A stretch of 64,000 nt of DNA, taken from NCBI GenBank assembly GCA_025267735.1, contig CM046299.1, forward strand, positions 28,745,327-28,809,326, written 5' to 3'. This document shows positions 10,688 through 21,745 of the stretch, one piece after another. Every line of letters begins with the position of its first letter. Within the stretch, counting starts at the first letter, position 1. Made by a program: the position numbers and the translations under genes. The notes beneath the pieces are model-generated. The model saw nothing but the letters and a program-made list of their open reading frames with translations. It did not search any database and had not been told where the DNA came from. The DNA comes from Mactra quadrangularis. Its lineage: Eukaryota; Mollusca; Bivalvia; Venerida; Mactridae.

Positions 10688-13600
10688 ATACAATGATATA
10701 TAAAATATATAGGATATTTAAATTACTCTATGCTTTGCTTGTATGATACTTAGAAAACAATATTTACATTGATGAAAAGGTTGTAGGTTACATGGGGGGG
10801 GACTGTAATGACTAACATTTTTTATCATTTTAAACTGTGTACTTCATTCTCAAATATTGTTGCGTTTACATGAACTAATTTGAAATATAAAAGTATTTTT
10901 TTTGCATTTTTGAACAAGTTGCTTTTGTACAAATTTACTAAAATCGGTTTTACCCTGAATGAATTTATTTAAACTGGTACTACATAGTATTGAGGAAATG
11001 TCTATATATGCCATTTAGCCAAAATTTATCTATCTTGTAATAACATAAAATGTACAAAATTTCTGATCAGTAGAATTAATATCACATCCAAGGGAGACAA
11101 CTTATTGGCAATACTAAATCATTTGAATATTTCCCAGTGATTGTCTCCCTTGTTTTTGTTGTAATGTAACATTAAGGTTTTGTGCAGGAAAAACACAAGT
11201 GCAATTTATCATATATATATATATATACACACTAATCCTATTTTTATGGATTATGAATATCATTATTATACATAATTATGTTATATATAAAATCATGTCA
11301 TTGATAACTGTATGGACAATAGTTTGTAACTTTCATTACTAGGGCTGTACCCTAAAATTGATATATTATGAACTGTATCCAAGTGTATTGTAGTATCGAA
11401 TCCTAAAACAATCATAAAATTGCATATAAAATTTATCAAGGGAAACTACTCTTAAAAACATAAGTTATGCTAAAACCCGAATTGCCATACTTTTTTCCTT
11501 CAAACAAGCCAGTGTTTCCTTCAAACAAGCCAGTATAACCTCCATTTTAAACCCTTTCTATATTTTACATTCATTGATTTTTTATTTGTTGACAATTTAT
11601 ATACAGTAGTTGGTTTGTTATTTAAGGGCAGAAATTAAAAATAATAAAATTAAAATGTATCTTACATGAATTTTGATTTCGAGAAAGTGTATCGTATTAC
11701 AACTTGTTTGAAGATATGCAGCCCTATTCATGACTGTTTTATCTTTAGTTCTTTCATAAATCACCTAGAAAAACAATATAAAACTTAAAATATAAAACAC
11801 AATTTATTGGACAATTTAAAAATTACATTTCTTGCTTCTTTTTGCTTTTAAGATTTTAATTTGATTTGTTATTAAGAAAGATTACAAACATAATAATTGT
11901 CACTTGTCTACGACATCACTTTGTTACTGTCTCTTCAAATGTCTTCACACAATGGTACACATGTTCCTCATACAGATTTTAAATTAGTGACCAACTCCAT
12001 CTTGAGTTGTTAAAGATGTATTCCCCTTAGAATGATATCAGATGACATATCTAACGTGCAGAGTTGTTGTTAAGCTGTGACAATCAATGCTAGTTGTTTC
12101 ATTGTATCTTATATATCAAGAATTATCTACATATTTTTTCTAAGATATTTTTTCATCAGTCAGTTATTTGACATTTTTTTTAAGTTGTAAAGTTGACTAC
12201 AAGAATGTTTTGATTATGAGTAAAGTCTTGATTGGAACCTTGTTTGTATGATAATGGAGTTGATACATGTTATTATTGATCAAATACTACTAGATTGGTG
12301 TGTGTATTTTACATACTGAGTGTTATGAAGGCTTAATGCACTATGAAACAATGCAATATTATTGATTTAAAGCAACACTGCACTAACTCAATTTTTTCAA
12401 AACTCCAGTAGGTCTAAAAACTGTACTAAGTTTTTTTTAAGCAAAATTCTTCTCCAGGCCGAACATAATGTCATTTGATCCGAAAAGATTTTTTTTAGTT
12501 TGTCTTGGAAATATTTAAATAAAAAAAGAAAGAGTTAGAATTGTGTTGCATTAGCCAATGTTTTTTTTTACTTTGCATCAGGTACTTATAGATTCATGTG
12601 TATTTACTACATTCTGAGTGTTTTGTAGACTTAATGCATCATTTATTTAAACAAAGCAGTTTATTTTTCTCAGCAAATATTATTTAATGCAACCTACGTT
12701 TAAACTGTTACCAAAAAATGATACGCAAGCCTTATTATTAAGGCTGTCGCAATTATCTAAAACAAAAAAAGGTTAATTGTTTGCAAGAAATTGATTAGAA
12801 TGGGTTAATCGTTGGCCATTTTGATTCATACTTACAACCAAAGTTAGGTCAAAGTTTTTATACATGTTTGATGTCTCTAAATAGATCTTATATGAAAATG
12901 TTATGTGATTTAATTTCTTATCTTCTTGCATTCCTTATTGCTGATGTTTGTTAAAAGTTGGCTTGTTTGCTCAAAGCAGTGTAGAAATCCTTGTTTATTG
13001 TTAAAAAGATTTATGATCAATTTTATTATACAGTACATATAGACCTACTTCTTCTCAAATGAAGCATTTGGTACTTAAAAATTGTCAAAAAATGCATAAT
13101 TTTGCCTTAACCTGAACGGTCTTCATAGCAAAACTTAACTATCTATGAGTATATGAAATATTTTAGGCAAGTTTTCCAATAAAGCACTTTCTGTTACCCA
13201 CTTACACCACATTGAAATCACTTGAAATTGTGTAACATTTATCAATGTATACTAGTTACTATGTGATCATAAGGTAGAAAATACAAGCAAACAATCCAAT
13301 CAACAACTTTTTTTCTTACCAAAGTTTTGCCTTAAATAATTTGTAAGCAATTATTCAAAGTCCTTACAATATGTTGTAACCTTAGTATGATTGCATGTAA
13401 TGCAGTTAATAAGAAGTTAGTTTAGTTAGAACTATTGAATCCTCTCTGATGTCATTTTATTCATTGTCTATGTATATTTTTATATCATTGTTTATATTTC
13501 ATGTTCTTGCATTTATCATACCATACAATCATGTTGTCATGGTGACTTGTTTATAAACATTTATTTTTTCAATTATTTTTTTCTCAATTTTATTTTTCTA

Positions 13601-13925
13601 GCTTATTTAGTTGCTAACTTATAATTATGTATACTTTAGTTCTGTAGAATTGTTTGCTTATGTAATACGCATTAGATTTCTGTTTTAATTATGCTGCATA
13701 TACTTATTTTTCCTTCATAATTTTAGCACAATTATGCTTTTTAAAGCCAAGCACAATTAGATTTAATCAAGAGTCTGAAATCTTATAGACTTAAATGGAT
13801 ACATAGATTTCATAGAAATTTGGGATTATTTGATCACTTTAAAGGGTATATATCTATAACTGATAGATTATGTCACGTAGGTTTTAAAATATATAATTGT
13901 TTATTGGTCTTTTAGTCAAATGACC
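10688..13925. other. 3' flank and intergenic DNA
   Basis: AT-rich sequence after the stop codon of the winged-helix/phosphorylase gene, including its 3' UTR, whose end I cannot place. It holds a short (AT)n run near 11210-11226 and scattered AATAAA-type hexamers. No exon or clear transposable element is seen. Confidence 0.5.
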
Positions 13926-14245
13926 CAGGGGTGTGGAATTCCAATTATTTTTTCACTTGCCATAGACAGGTGAAATCACTTGTCCCGGATCAAAATGCAT
14001 TTGTCCAGAGGTTTTATATTCAAAAAGAAATATATTGAGGTATAATAAAAATGCATATTTTAAGTAATAATATAATTCAATGCTGAATATGATTGAAACA
14101 TTTACATTATTTAGTATTACCATGTTAGTGCATTGGCAGCTAAAAGTATTACTTGTTCGTGGACAAGTGGGCTGGAAATATTTATTTGTCCACAGACATA
14201 TATGTATGAGTCAGACAAGTTGGGCATAGGAATTCCACACCCCTG
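13926..14245. mobile_element. 320-bp MITE with CAGGGGTG ends (hAT-like)
   Basis: The left end CAGGGGTGTGGAATTCC is matched as a perfect 17-bp inverted repeat at the right end (GGAATTCCACACCCCTG). The interior has further inverted pieces around TTGTCC/GGACAA. Ends starting CAGGGGTG are typical of hAT-superfamily elements. The expected 8-bp target duplication is not recognisable, so the copy is old or the assignment is wrong. No transposase is present. Confidence 0.65.
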
Positions 14246-15617
14246 TTATCACTGCATAATTTATTGTAAAAATATGTTTCTGTGATGAAATAGTCACATT
14301 TAATCGTAGCAAATTAATGTAACAATGGCCAACAGAAATTAAACTGTGTCTAGAATGACATAAGAATCCTGATATACTACACTTTTAAGAAGACAGTATA
14401 GAAAAAAAATGTGTAAATTGTGCGCATTTGTTTTTGTCTCAATTTTGTCATTTTAGAATGATTCTTATCAGTAATTGAATAATTACTTTGTCAAATTATA
14501 TATCATCAGATATAGATTTATACACTTAGACATTTTGAACCTCCTATTTGAACCTCCTATTTGTGCTTTATTTATTTGTTATGGAATTTCGTGGATGAGG
14601 AGCTGTTGAAATAATAAAAAATAAAAATAAACAGAAATAGTCAACTTTTACCCATAGAATTTTGATTAATAATTTTTCTACATTCCAAAAGTAATTTTCT
14701 TGAGATCTAGTTATCTAACTTATCAGACTGATGTTTATTATGAATATATTGATTGCTGATAGTGTTAAATCATTTCTATGTAATCAAGACTTGATTTGAT
14801 GACTAGCCCAGATAAAAATTACATTTTAAGATTGATTATTGAACTGTCATACCTGAGACAATAGGGTTTATGCATTGTATGAAGTATGGGTTACTATAGT
14901 GAACTGATGTAACAAGTGCTATAATATATCATGTCTGGTCTTGTGGTACTTTTTGTAGATTTTTTTTTGTTTATTATACATTTAATGTCATAACCTTAAC
15001 CCACTAGCATGAAGCTTGGGACAAGTAAAATTTGATTTGTGCTTGTTATAATTTATTTTATATAGTTTTCCAGTTGATAGTTTTATGTAGTTAAATGGTT
15101 TGTGTGCAAGGTTGTGGAATAAAAAACATTAGGTATTGAATAATGATTATAATAATAATAAATAATATTTTTTTTTTTCATCTTTTGAACTTAAAAGTTT
15201 ATTGTAATTAGGATGTGGATTTTCTTAATTACTTTGACGTGATAAGAAAGTAATATTTCCTATAAATTTATTTGTTCTTTGCAATTTTGATATAAAACAA
15301 CTTCATTAATAATATTATTAAAAACTATGAGCTATTTTAATTGTTCAAGTTTTTTATTTTTCTAGGCACTGCTTATTGTTTGCATACTTTAGTTAGCAAA
15401 TTATTAACATAACATAAGAGCTCTGCTTGTGGTACAAGGAGATTTTGCTTACAATTGTAACGATATGAACTATAAATGCTATCCAATGTTTTACCAATGT
15501 CTATGGATATGCAAGGCACCAAGCAGCACCACTGCTCAAAAGATTAGATATCATATGCCAGTTGTGTAAGAAAGCTGCTATCTAGTGTTTTCTTTGTTAG
15601 TCAAATACTTAGTAACA
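14246..15617. other. Gene-poor AT-rich stretch
   Basis: No supported exon, hairpin or repeat family. It has short A/T runs and an AATAATAAA cluster near 14610 and 15150 that could be polyadenylation signals or simple sequence. Confidence 0.4.
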
Positions 15618-16416
15618 GTTTTGATCCATGGTAGCAAAATTAAGACTGCAGCCTCTGAAAATGTCAGAGTATTACGAACTTGTTTAGGAAGTTTTGATCC
15701 ATGGTAGCAAAATTAAGACTGCAGCCTCCGAAAATGTCAGAGTATTACGAACTTGTTTAGGAAGTTTTGATCCATGGTAGCAAAATTAAGACTGCAGCCT
15801 CCGAAAATGTCAGAGTATTACGAACTTGTTTAGGAAGTTTTGATCCATGGTAGCAAAATTAAGACTGCAGCCTCCGAAAATGTCAGAGTATTACGAACTT
15901 GTTTAGGAAGTTTTGATCCATGGTAGCAAAATTAAGACTGCAGCCTCCGAAAATGTCAGAGTATTACGAACTTGTTTAGGAAGTTTTGATCCATGGTAGC
16001 AAAATTAAGACTGCAGCCTCCGAAAATGTCAGAGTATTACGAACTTGTTTAGGAAGTTTTGATCCATGGTAGCAAAATTAAGACTGCAGCCTCCGAAAAT
16101 GTCAGAGTATTAGAACATGTTCAGGAAGTTTTGATCCATGGAAGCAAAATTAAGGCTGCAGCCTCCGAAAATGTCAGAGTATTACGAACTTGTTTAGGAA
16201 GTTTTGATCCATGGTAGCAAAATTAAGACTGCAGCCTCCGAAAATGTCAGAGTATTACGAACTTGTTTAGGAAGTTTTGATCCATGGTAGCAAAATTAAG
16301 ACTGCAGCCTCCGAAAATGTCAGAGTATTAGGACATGTTCAGGAAGTTTTGATCCATGGTAGCAAAATTAAGACTGCAGCCTCCGAAAATGTCAGAGTAT
16401 TACGAACATGTTCAGG
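15618..16416. repeat. 73-bp tandem array, 11 copies
   Basis: Units begin GTTTTGATCCATGGTAGC at 15618, 15691, 15764, 15837, 15910, 15983, 16056, 16128, 16201, 16274 and 16346. The period is 73 bp, twice 72. The first seven units are nearly identical, so the array is young or homogenised. The 72-bp variants carry a one-base deletion and the change GAACTTGTTTAGG to GAACATGTTCAGG. The array has stops in all frames, so it is a satellite or minisatellite, not protein-coding. Confidence 0.97.
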
Positions 16417-18254
16417 TAGCTAGAGCTACAATGTGACTAACTTTTGTTTAGGAAATTTCCTTGTAGTGCGAGGTAATGATGCTCTTACTTTGGTTCCATG
16501 TTGTGAATTTATCTACTAAGCCTTAAAGTTTTGATAACTTCAATTACTACCTTAATGGCAGAATTGCAAATCACATCAATGGCATACAAATCTCCTTGAA
16601 TACACTAAGTTGAATGTAGATTTCATGCTTAGAATGCTTTTATTGCTGATTTAAAGTTCACATATTTGTTAAAGCTTGTTTTTTGGGCTATATTATACAT
16701 TATTTTCTACTTGGTTGTTGACATTTATTTTTACACATTATCATCTTTCCATTTATGAAAGCATTGTTTTTTTAGAATGATTTATATATTTTTCTGTATA
16801 CAAAATAAAACATACATAAACCATATGTTATATGTTATATATACAGTAAATGTTGTTAAAGTTAGTTTTACCCCATATTTAATATTTGATTATTTAAGTT
16901 GTAAAATATCTCTATACATGTAGTTTATTGTTGATGTATAAATCTTTCCTATAAATATTACACTGTAAATCACACTACAGTAGACATCTTGAATGTCTAA
17001 ACTGTGACTAAGACTGGACATTTTTGTCTCCGCTTTGAAGAAGTGTAGACTGGTCTCATCTGTATATTAATGAGTACTGCTCAGACTCATAGAAGCTATG
17101 GTAGGTAAGCTAGTCATCATAGAATGACCAAAATTTGTGTTGACACAAATTTAAACCCAATAATAAAAAAAAGTGTATAATCAATAAATTGTTTGTAATC
17201 TGAAAGGGATTTGACTGGAATTTTGTCTCTGAAGAAATGTCAACTGGTACCAATTATAAACATTTACTTTTTTATTTCATAGTGAAATTTGTTATCAATT
17301 AGTTAGACAATATTTTAAGAGGGGTTCTAGTGTTCAAATGAATTAAGAAACAATGTTTTATTTTATATCTACCTTGTCTATGTATTGCATTGAAGTAAAT
17401 ATTAGATGTCTATCTTGCTCTACTATTGTTTAGACGTAAGCAGCATTCAGTAAACCTTAAATTCAAGTTCTCCACTAATTTACCCAAATGTCACAGTTAT
17501 AGAGGTCAAACGTCACAGTTTAAAGGTCAAATGTCAGTTAAAGAGGTCAAATGTCACAGTTTAGAGGTCAAATGTCTACAGTAAGATTTGTCTATGTACA
17601 CTGCCACTGTTTAAATGTACTTCAACACTTGCCAAACTTCTTTAACTGGTGACTGCAGTATTTTTGTTACATTGATTTTTGCCAACTTGTACAAAGGGAG
17701 TGAACTGTGTACATATATATGATTTCCAGGTACAGATCACTTTGTATATACACTGATGTTTGTTGTTTCCATTATTCTATCAAATAAATGTTCATTTGGT
17801 AGCTATGATACATACAGATGTTTTACCTTATTGTATATTTGTCCAGTTATGATGCTGAAGACTTATCTCTTAATCATGTTTTATGTGAAGGTAAATTATA
17901 CAAATCTCTGTTGATTGAAAAAACACTTGCATTTCTATTCATTGGGACTGATGTTTCAATTAAAATAATGATGTAACATTAGTTGGCAATGTTTACAGAC
18001 CTTGTGTTTTGAATGGAAAACTAAAATTTTACATTAATCCAGATAAATTGAAGTATATCTGTTTATCATGACAAAATTATATTTGTTTACATACAGTTAG
18101 CATACCTTGCCACTGTATGTCTTATTAAACAGTGCAAGTTATGTCTGTTCTTTCATAGCTACTGTATTCTCCCCTTAACTTGTACCCTGAGAAGTCCAAA
18201 CAACTTAAGGATTTAACAAAGTAAGGATTTTTCAGATATCTTACTTTTGACAGC
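16417..18254. other. Intergenic DNA
   Basis: AT-rich and non-coding as far as I can see. It contains the AGGTCA cluster listed separately. An AATAAATG near 17784, in a sequence that looks like a 3' UTR end, could be a distant polyadenylation site of the upstream gene. This is unproven. Confidence 0.4.
17503..17572 (+). repeat. Four spaced AGGTCA direct repeats
   Basis: AGGTCAAA(C/T)GTCA units start at 17503, 17524, 17544 and 17565, spaced 21, 20 and 21 bp, each followed by a CAGTTTA-like spacer. AGGTCA is the nuclear-receptor half-site. The array could be a binding-site cluster or only a short tandem duplication. Function is not shown by the sequence. Confidence 0.5.
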
Positions 18255-18379
18255 TTTTTAGCTCACCTGAGCACAAGTTTTCATATAGCTTAATATGATT
18301 ATGTTCAAAAAGTTTGTGTAAGATGCCCATAAGATCTAGTTGTCAAATTAGTGGTCCAGAATACAAATGGCCCTCTTGA
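18255..18379 (+). mobile_element. Short helentron-like (HINE) element, subfamily AGCTCACC
   Basis: It begins TTTTTAGCTCACCTGAGCAC, with the small hairpin GCTCACCTGAGC, and ends GGCCCTCTTGA. It matches the ends of the fuller copy at 33322-33628, but the interior is short and lacks tandem units. No coding sequence. Confidence 0.55.
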
Positions 18380-18480
18380 TCCCGAATTCATAGAATATTC
18401 CTGTTGTCTGAGGGTATAGGGCAGTATATTAGCAAAAACTTAACAATAATATGACAGGATGATGTACACTGCCTTTTAAC

Positions 18481-18620
18481 CCGGGTCGATAGCGCAGTTG
18501 GTAGCACGCCGGGATTTGGAATCTCGTGCCCAAGGGGGTGCGGGTTCAAATCCCACCCGGGGAGGTTATACCCTTCCTTAAAAATTTGACAAAATTGTGT
18601 TGGCACGGCCTTAAATCTAG
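18481..18620 (+). repeat. tRNA-derived SINE, family A (internally deleted)
   Basis: The head GGGTCGATAGCGCAGTTGG (box A) and GGGTTCAAATCCC (box B) is followed by TTATACCCTTCCT and then directly by AATTGTGTTGGCACGGCC. Compared with 35601-35886, about 130 bp of the tail are missing. The acceptor stem cannot pair, so it is a tRNA-like pseudogene head, not a tRNA. Confidence 0.85.
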
Positions 18621-20206
18621 TGAAAAAAGTACACTGCCTTCCAAAAATTCCTTCATACATTAATAATTTGCATTGTAGTCAATAGAATTTCAAAAAGTAG
18701 TACAAGCAATCAATTGGATGACTTTAAATTTTGCTTTTTGATAGCGGTACATTTTTCCAATGAATATGAGATTACAAAAATATCTCAAACTTGATATTAA
18801 CTCATTGAGATACATTGACCATAGTTTCGGAGGCTGATAGATACAGTAACATTTGCTGCAACTCAAAAATTAAAATTTACCTACACAAAAATCATTTTCA
18901 TTGCACAGATAATGAATTAGATAAAAAAAAAGATATATATTAATTCTTCAAACTTGAACATAGAAATTGTAGCAGTTTGACCAATTGTACTGTGAAGAAA
19001 CTTTTGGGGGCAGTGTAGTACAGCTGTACAGTGAAACCTGACTGCCAAAATGTTAATATTACAAGCCCTGGATTTTTCAGGATACATTGTTGTTAAGTTA
19101 CAGACTATCTAACTGTAGTTATTTATGTGTAATCTAAAGGTTGTGTATAATCATTTAGTTGTTAAGAATTATTTCAATGTATAAAAAACAATTGTATAAA
19201 ACTCTAATATTGTTCTGTGCTTCAGAATTTCCTCTGCAATTTGTATTCTTTCTATGAAATAAAATTTTATACTCCAAAATATTGTCTTGTCATTTGGTAA
19301 AAACTGTGTTCTAGTACCATAGACATCCTTTGAAGGTTTGACAATCAAAAATCTTGCTTTCTTTCTTTATGCATCAGAGAAGGTACTTTCCTGTGCATCG
19401 GTTTAATGTTTCACTAGTTCTCTTTCTACCCTCTAAAGTCTATGTGCAGATCAATATTTCTATTTTAGACCGAGACACGTGTGTTTAAATTGCATGACTG
19501 TTGCATGGTTTTTTAGAAGTAGATGTGTGATCGACTATTAGAATGCAAAAAATTCACGCCCATAATTTCAAAATGTTGATATGCAAAGATGCTTGAGAGT
19601 TGCATTTGTAAAATAATCGAAAATTAACAAAAATGAAAGTAATCATTGATATTTTTACACATGTCATGTATCTTCAATCTTCCAATTGTAACCATAGAAC
19701 ATATTCAACTTAAATACAAAGTAAAGCCACGCTATATATTATGACGTTATAAGAGGTTGCATTTGTCCCTTGTATGATCAAACCAAATATGGTGTTGTTT
19801 ACCCGTCTATTTACACTTTCTCTAGTCACATGATTGTTTCAACCAATGAAAATGTGTATTAAGATTTTCGAGGAGATTGAAATTTGGTAAACTTACATTG
19901 GTAAGTTCATAGTTTAGGTAAAATTATAAATCTACACTCATTAAAGCAAAGTTGTGAAGTAACAGAGTATTCCCCGAGCTGCAAAGGGAGCATACAGACA
20001 AGGTAAGTAACACTTCTTCCAATGAAATCATGTGCAAAAATCAATATATTCATTTGAGGGGCTACATTTTTTAACCCACAAAGAAAGTAATTTATTTGCA
20101 TTCTTCTTCTGTGATGATATAGCAGAACAAATTCTGGTGCCAAAAAGCAAGTGTTACAGGGTGGTATTATTGTTCAATTTTATTCAACTGTCAGTGGCAC
20201 ATACAT
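18621..20206. other. Intergenic DNA
   Basis: No supported gene. Short open frames here lack splice context and recognisable motifs. An AATAAAATTTTATA motif near 19260 is a possible polyadenylation site on either strand. Confidence 0.4.
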
Positions 20207-20209
20207 TAA

Positions 20210-20644
20210 GGGCACGTTCTGCAAGGCGATCGCTAGCTAGCGCTTTGTAGCGAATTCCTACCGAATGGTTTGCTACGATCGAGCAAATTGAATTGCTAGC
20301 TAGCGAAATGTAGCAAGTTTTTTTCTTGCTAGCCATATCATTCGGAACGTTTCTGCCTTTTTCAAAATGGCTGCCCCCCTGTGGGAATGTGTTTCTTTTT
20401 CAAAAATACTGATATATTTCATTTAAAGCATACATGTGTATATAGTCAAAAGCGGTTAAATATAATAATTATGGTGATAATTGATTTGAATATTTTTCAT
20501 TTGTTGCAATTCTGAACTTTTTGTTTTAGAAAGTCGCCATCTTGGATTTGCTAGTTTGAAGCAAACCGTTCCGTAGACCTCTTATGCTATAATAAATCGC
20601 TTTAAAAAAAGCGCTAGCTAGCGATTGCCTTGCGGAACGTGCCC
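20210..20644. mobile_element. 435-bp MITE, PIF/Harbinger-like
   Basis: Terminal inverted repeats of about 38 bp start GGGCACGTTCTGCAAGGC on the left and, read inward from the right, GGGCACGTTCCGCAAGGC. Both continue into an ATCGCTAGCTAGCGC palindrome. The copy is flanked by TAA at 20207-20209 and 20645-20647. A 3-bp TWA target duplication fits PIF/Harbinger. No transposase frame. Short open frames inside are chance. Confidence 0.85.
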
Positions 20645-20980
20645 TAACCCATCTGATTTGAGTATACACTCTAGTATTTATGTACTCACTATCAGTATAA
20701 TGAATTTATATCAGCGGAGGTAATTTATGAGCACTGCCAGTTGAATGAAATTTAACAATATAAAGATGTTAAAAGTAAAAAAGCTCAAGAAATATTACGC
20801 CTTGTGACAGGACTGGGGCATGTTGGTCTACTTTATAATAATGCCCCAGCACATACATCAGTCTTTGAAATAATTTCTAAATTGCCACATTATATTTCCT
20901 GTGACTTGCTTCAAAACTGCACAATGACTAGAGCTCTACTGGATAGAAAATATATACCATCAAATTAGTTTACTTCCATG

Positions 20981-21265
20981 CAACCCGTCTGACTAGCACA
21001 GTCAGTAGCACATAAATCTACTGAGCTAGGAGTCCTGTGTTTGAATTACATACTTTCTTGCAGTTTGGTCATGAAATAATTTCTACAATTATTCTTCCTC
21101 CTACCACTCATTATAAATCATGTAGTGCAGTTATCGGTCACTGAAGGAACTATATATGCCTAGTAACTGGTTAACAGGTAATTCAGAGATTAAGCCTTTC
21201 CAGAAAAGGTGAGTAGGTTGACTGACTGCTAAGATATGACGTATACAATGCGTTGCTGCAACAAA
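20981..21265 (+). repeat. tRNA-derived SINE, family B, full length
   Basis: The head has a box A-like GACTAGCACAGTCAGTAGC and a box B-like GTGTTTGAATTAC. The body is the inverted form of the tails at 6815-7022, 38725-39003 and 63600-63780 (GGTCATGAAATAATTTCTAC, GTGAGTAGGTTGACTGACTG). It lies about 480 bp past the GNL2 stop codon. Confidence 0.75.
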
Positions 21266-21745
21266 ATAAAAACTTCCTTGCTACCATGGTAATGTATAAG
21301 TTACATCATAATGTCACATGACCATTCTACAAAATATAAATACAATACACAACAGTTGACCAAATAATTATACCACTTTAATGTTGATATTTTATACATA
21401 ACAAAGTTTAATGAATTTAGAAATTCAATTTGTCATACATTTATAATTACCACTTAAACATTAATGATTAGACCCAATTTCTATTCATACATAGCAAATG
21501 TTCTATGACATAAAGAAAAATATAAATCATGATTATAATTAACTGGTACTGTCTTAAAGTTAATGAAATGATAAAAAATCTTAAACAAAACTTAAACCAT
21601 AGCCATATACAGTTGATCATTAAAAAAATCAAAGTCGAGTTGATAACCAATAAAAACAAATTACTCTTCGGACTGCACCCAACCCAAGCACTCACCACAA
21701 CATAACCTCATCCAAGTTATCATTAACCCAGGAAAGCACTCAGAT

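Noticed and set aside
15618..16416. CRISPR array or protein-coding repeat
   Set aside because: Units are directly contiguous without unique spacers, contain stops in every frame, and the host is an animal. It is a minisatellite.
18481..18565. Candidate tRNA gene
   Set aside because: Box A and B are good, but the acceptor stem does not pair and a SINE tail shared with other copies follows. It is a SINE head.
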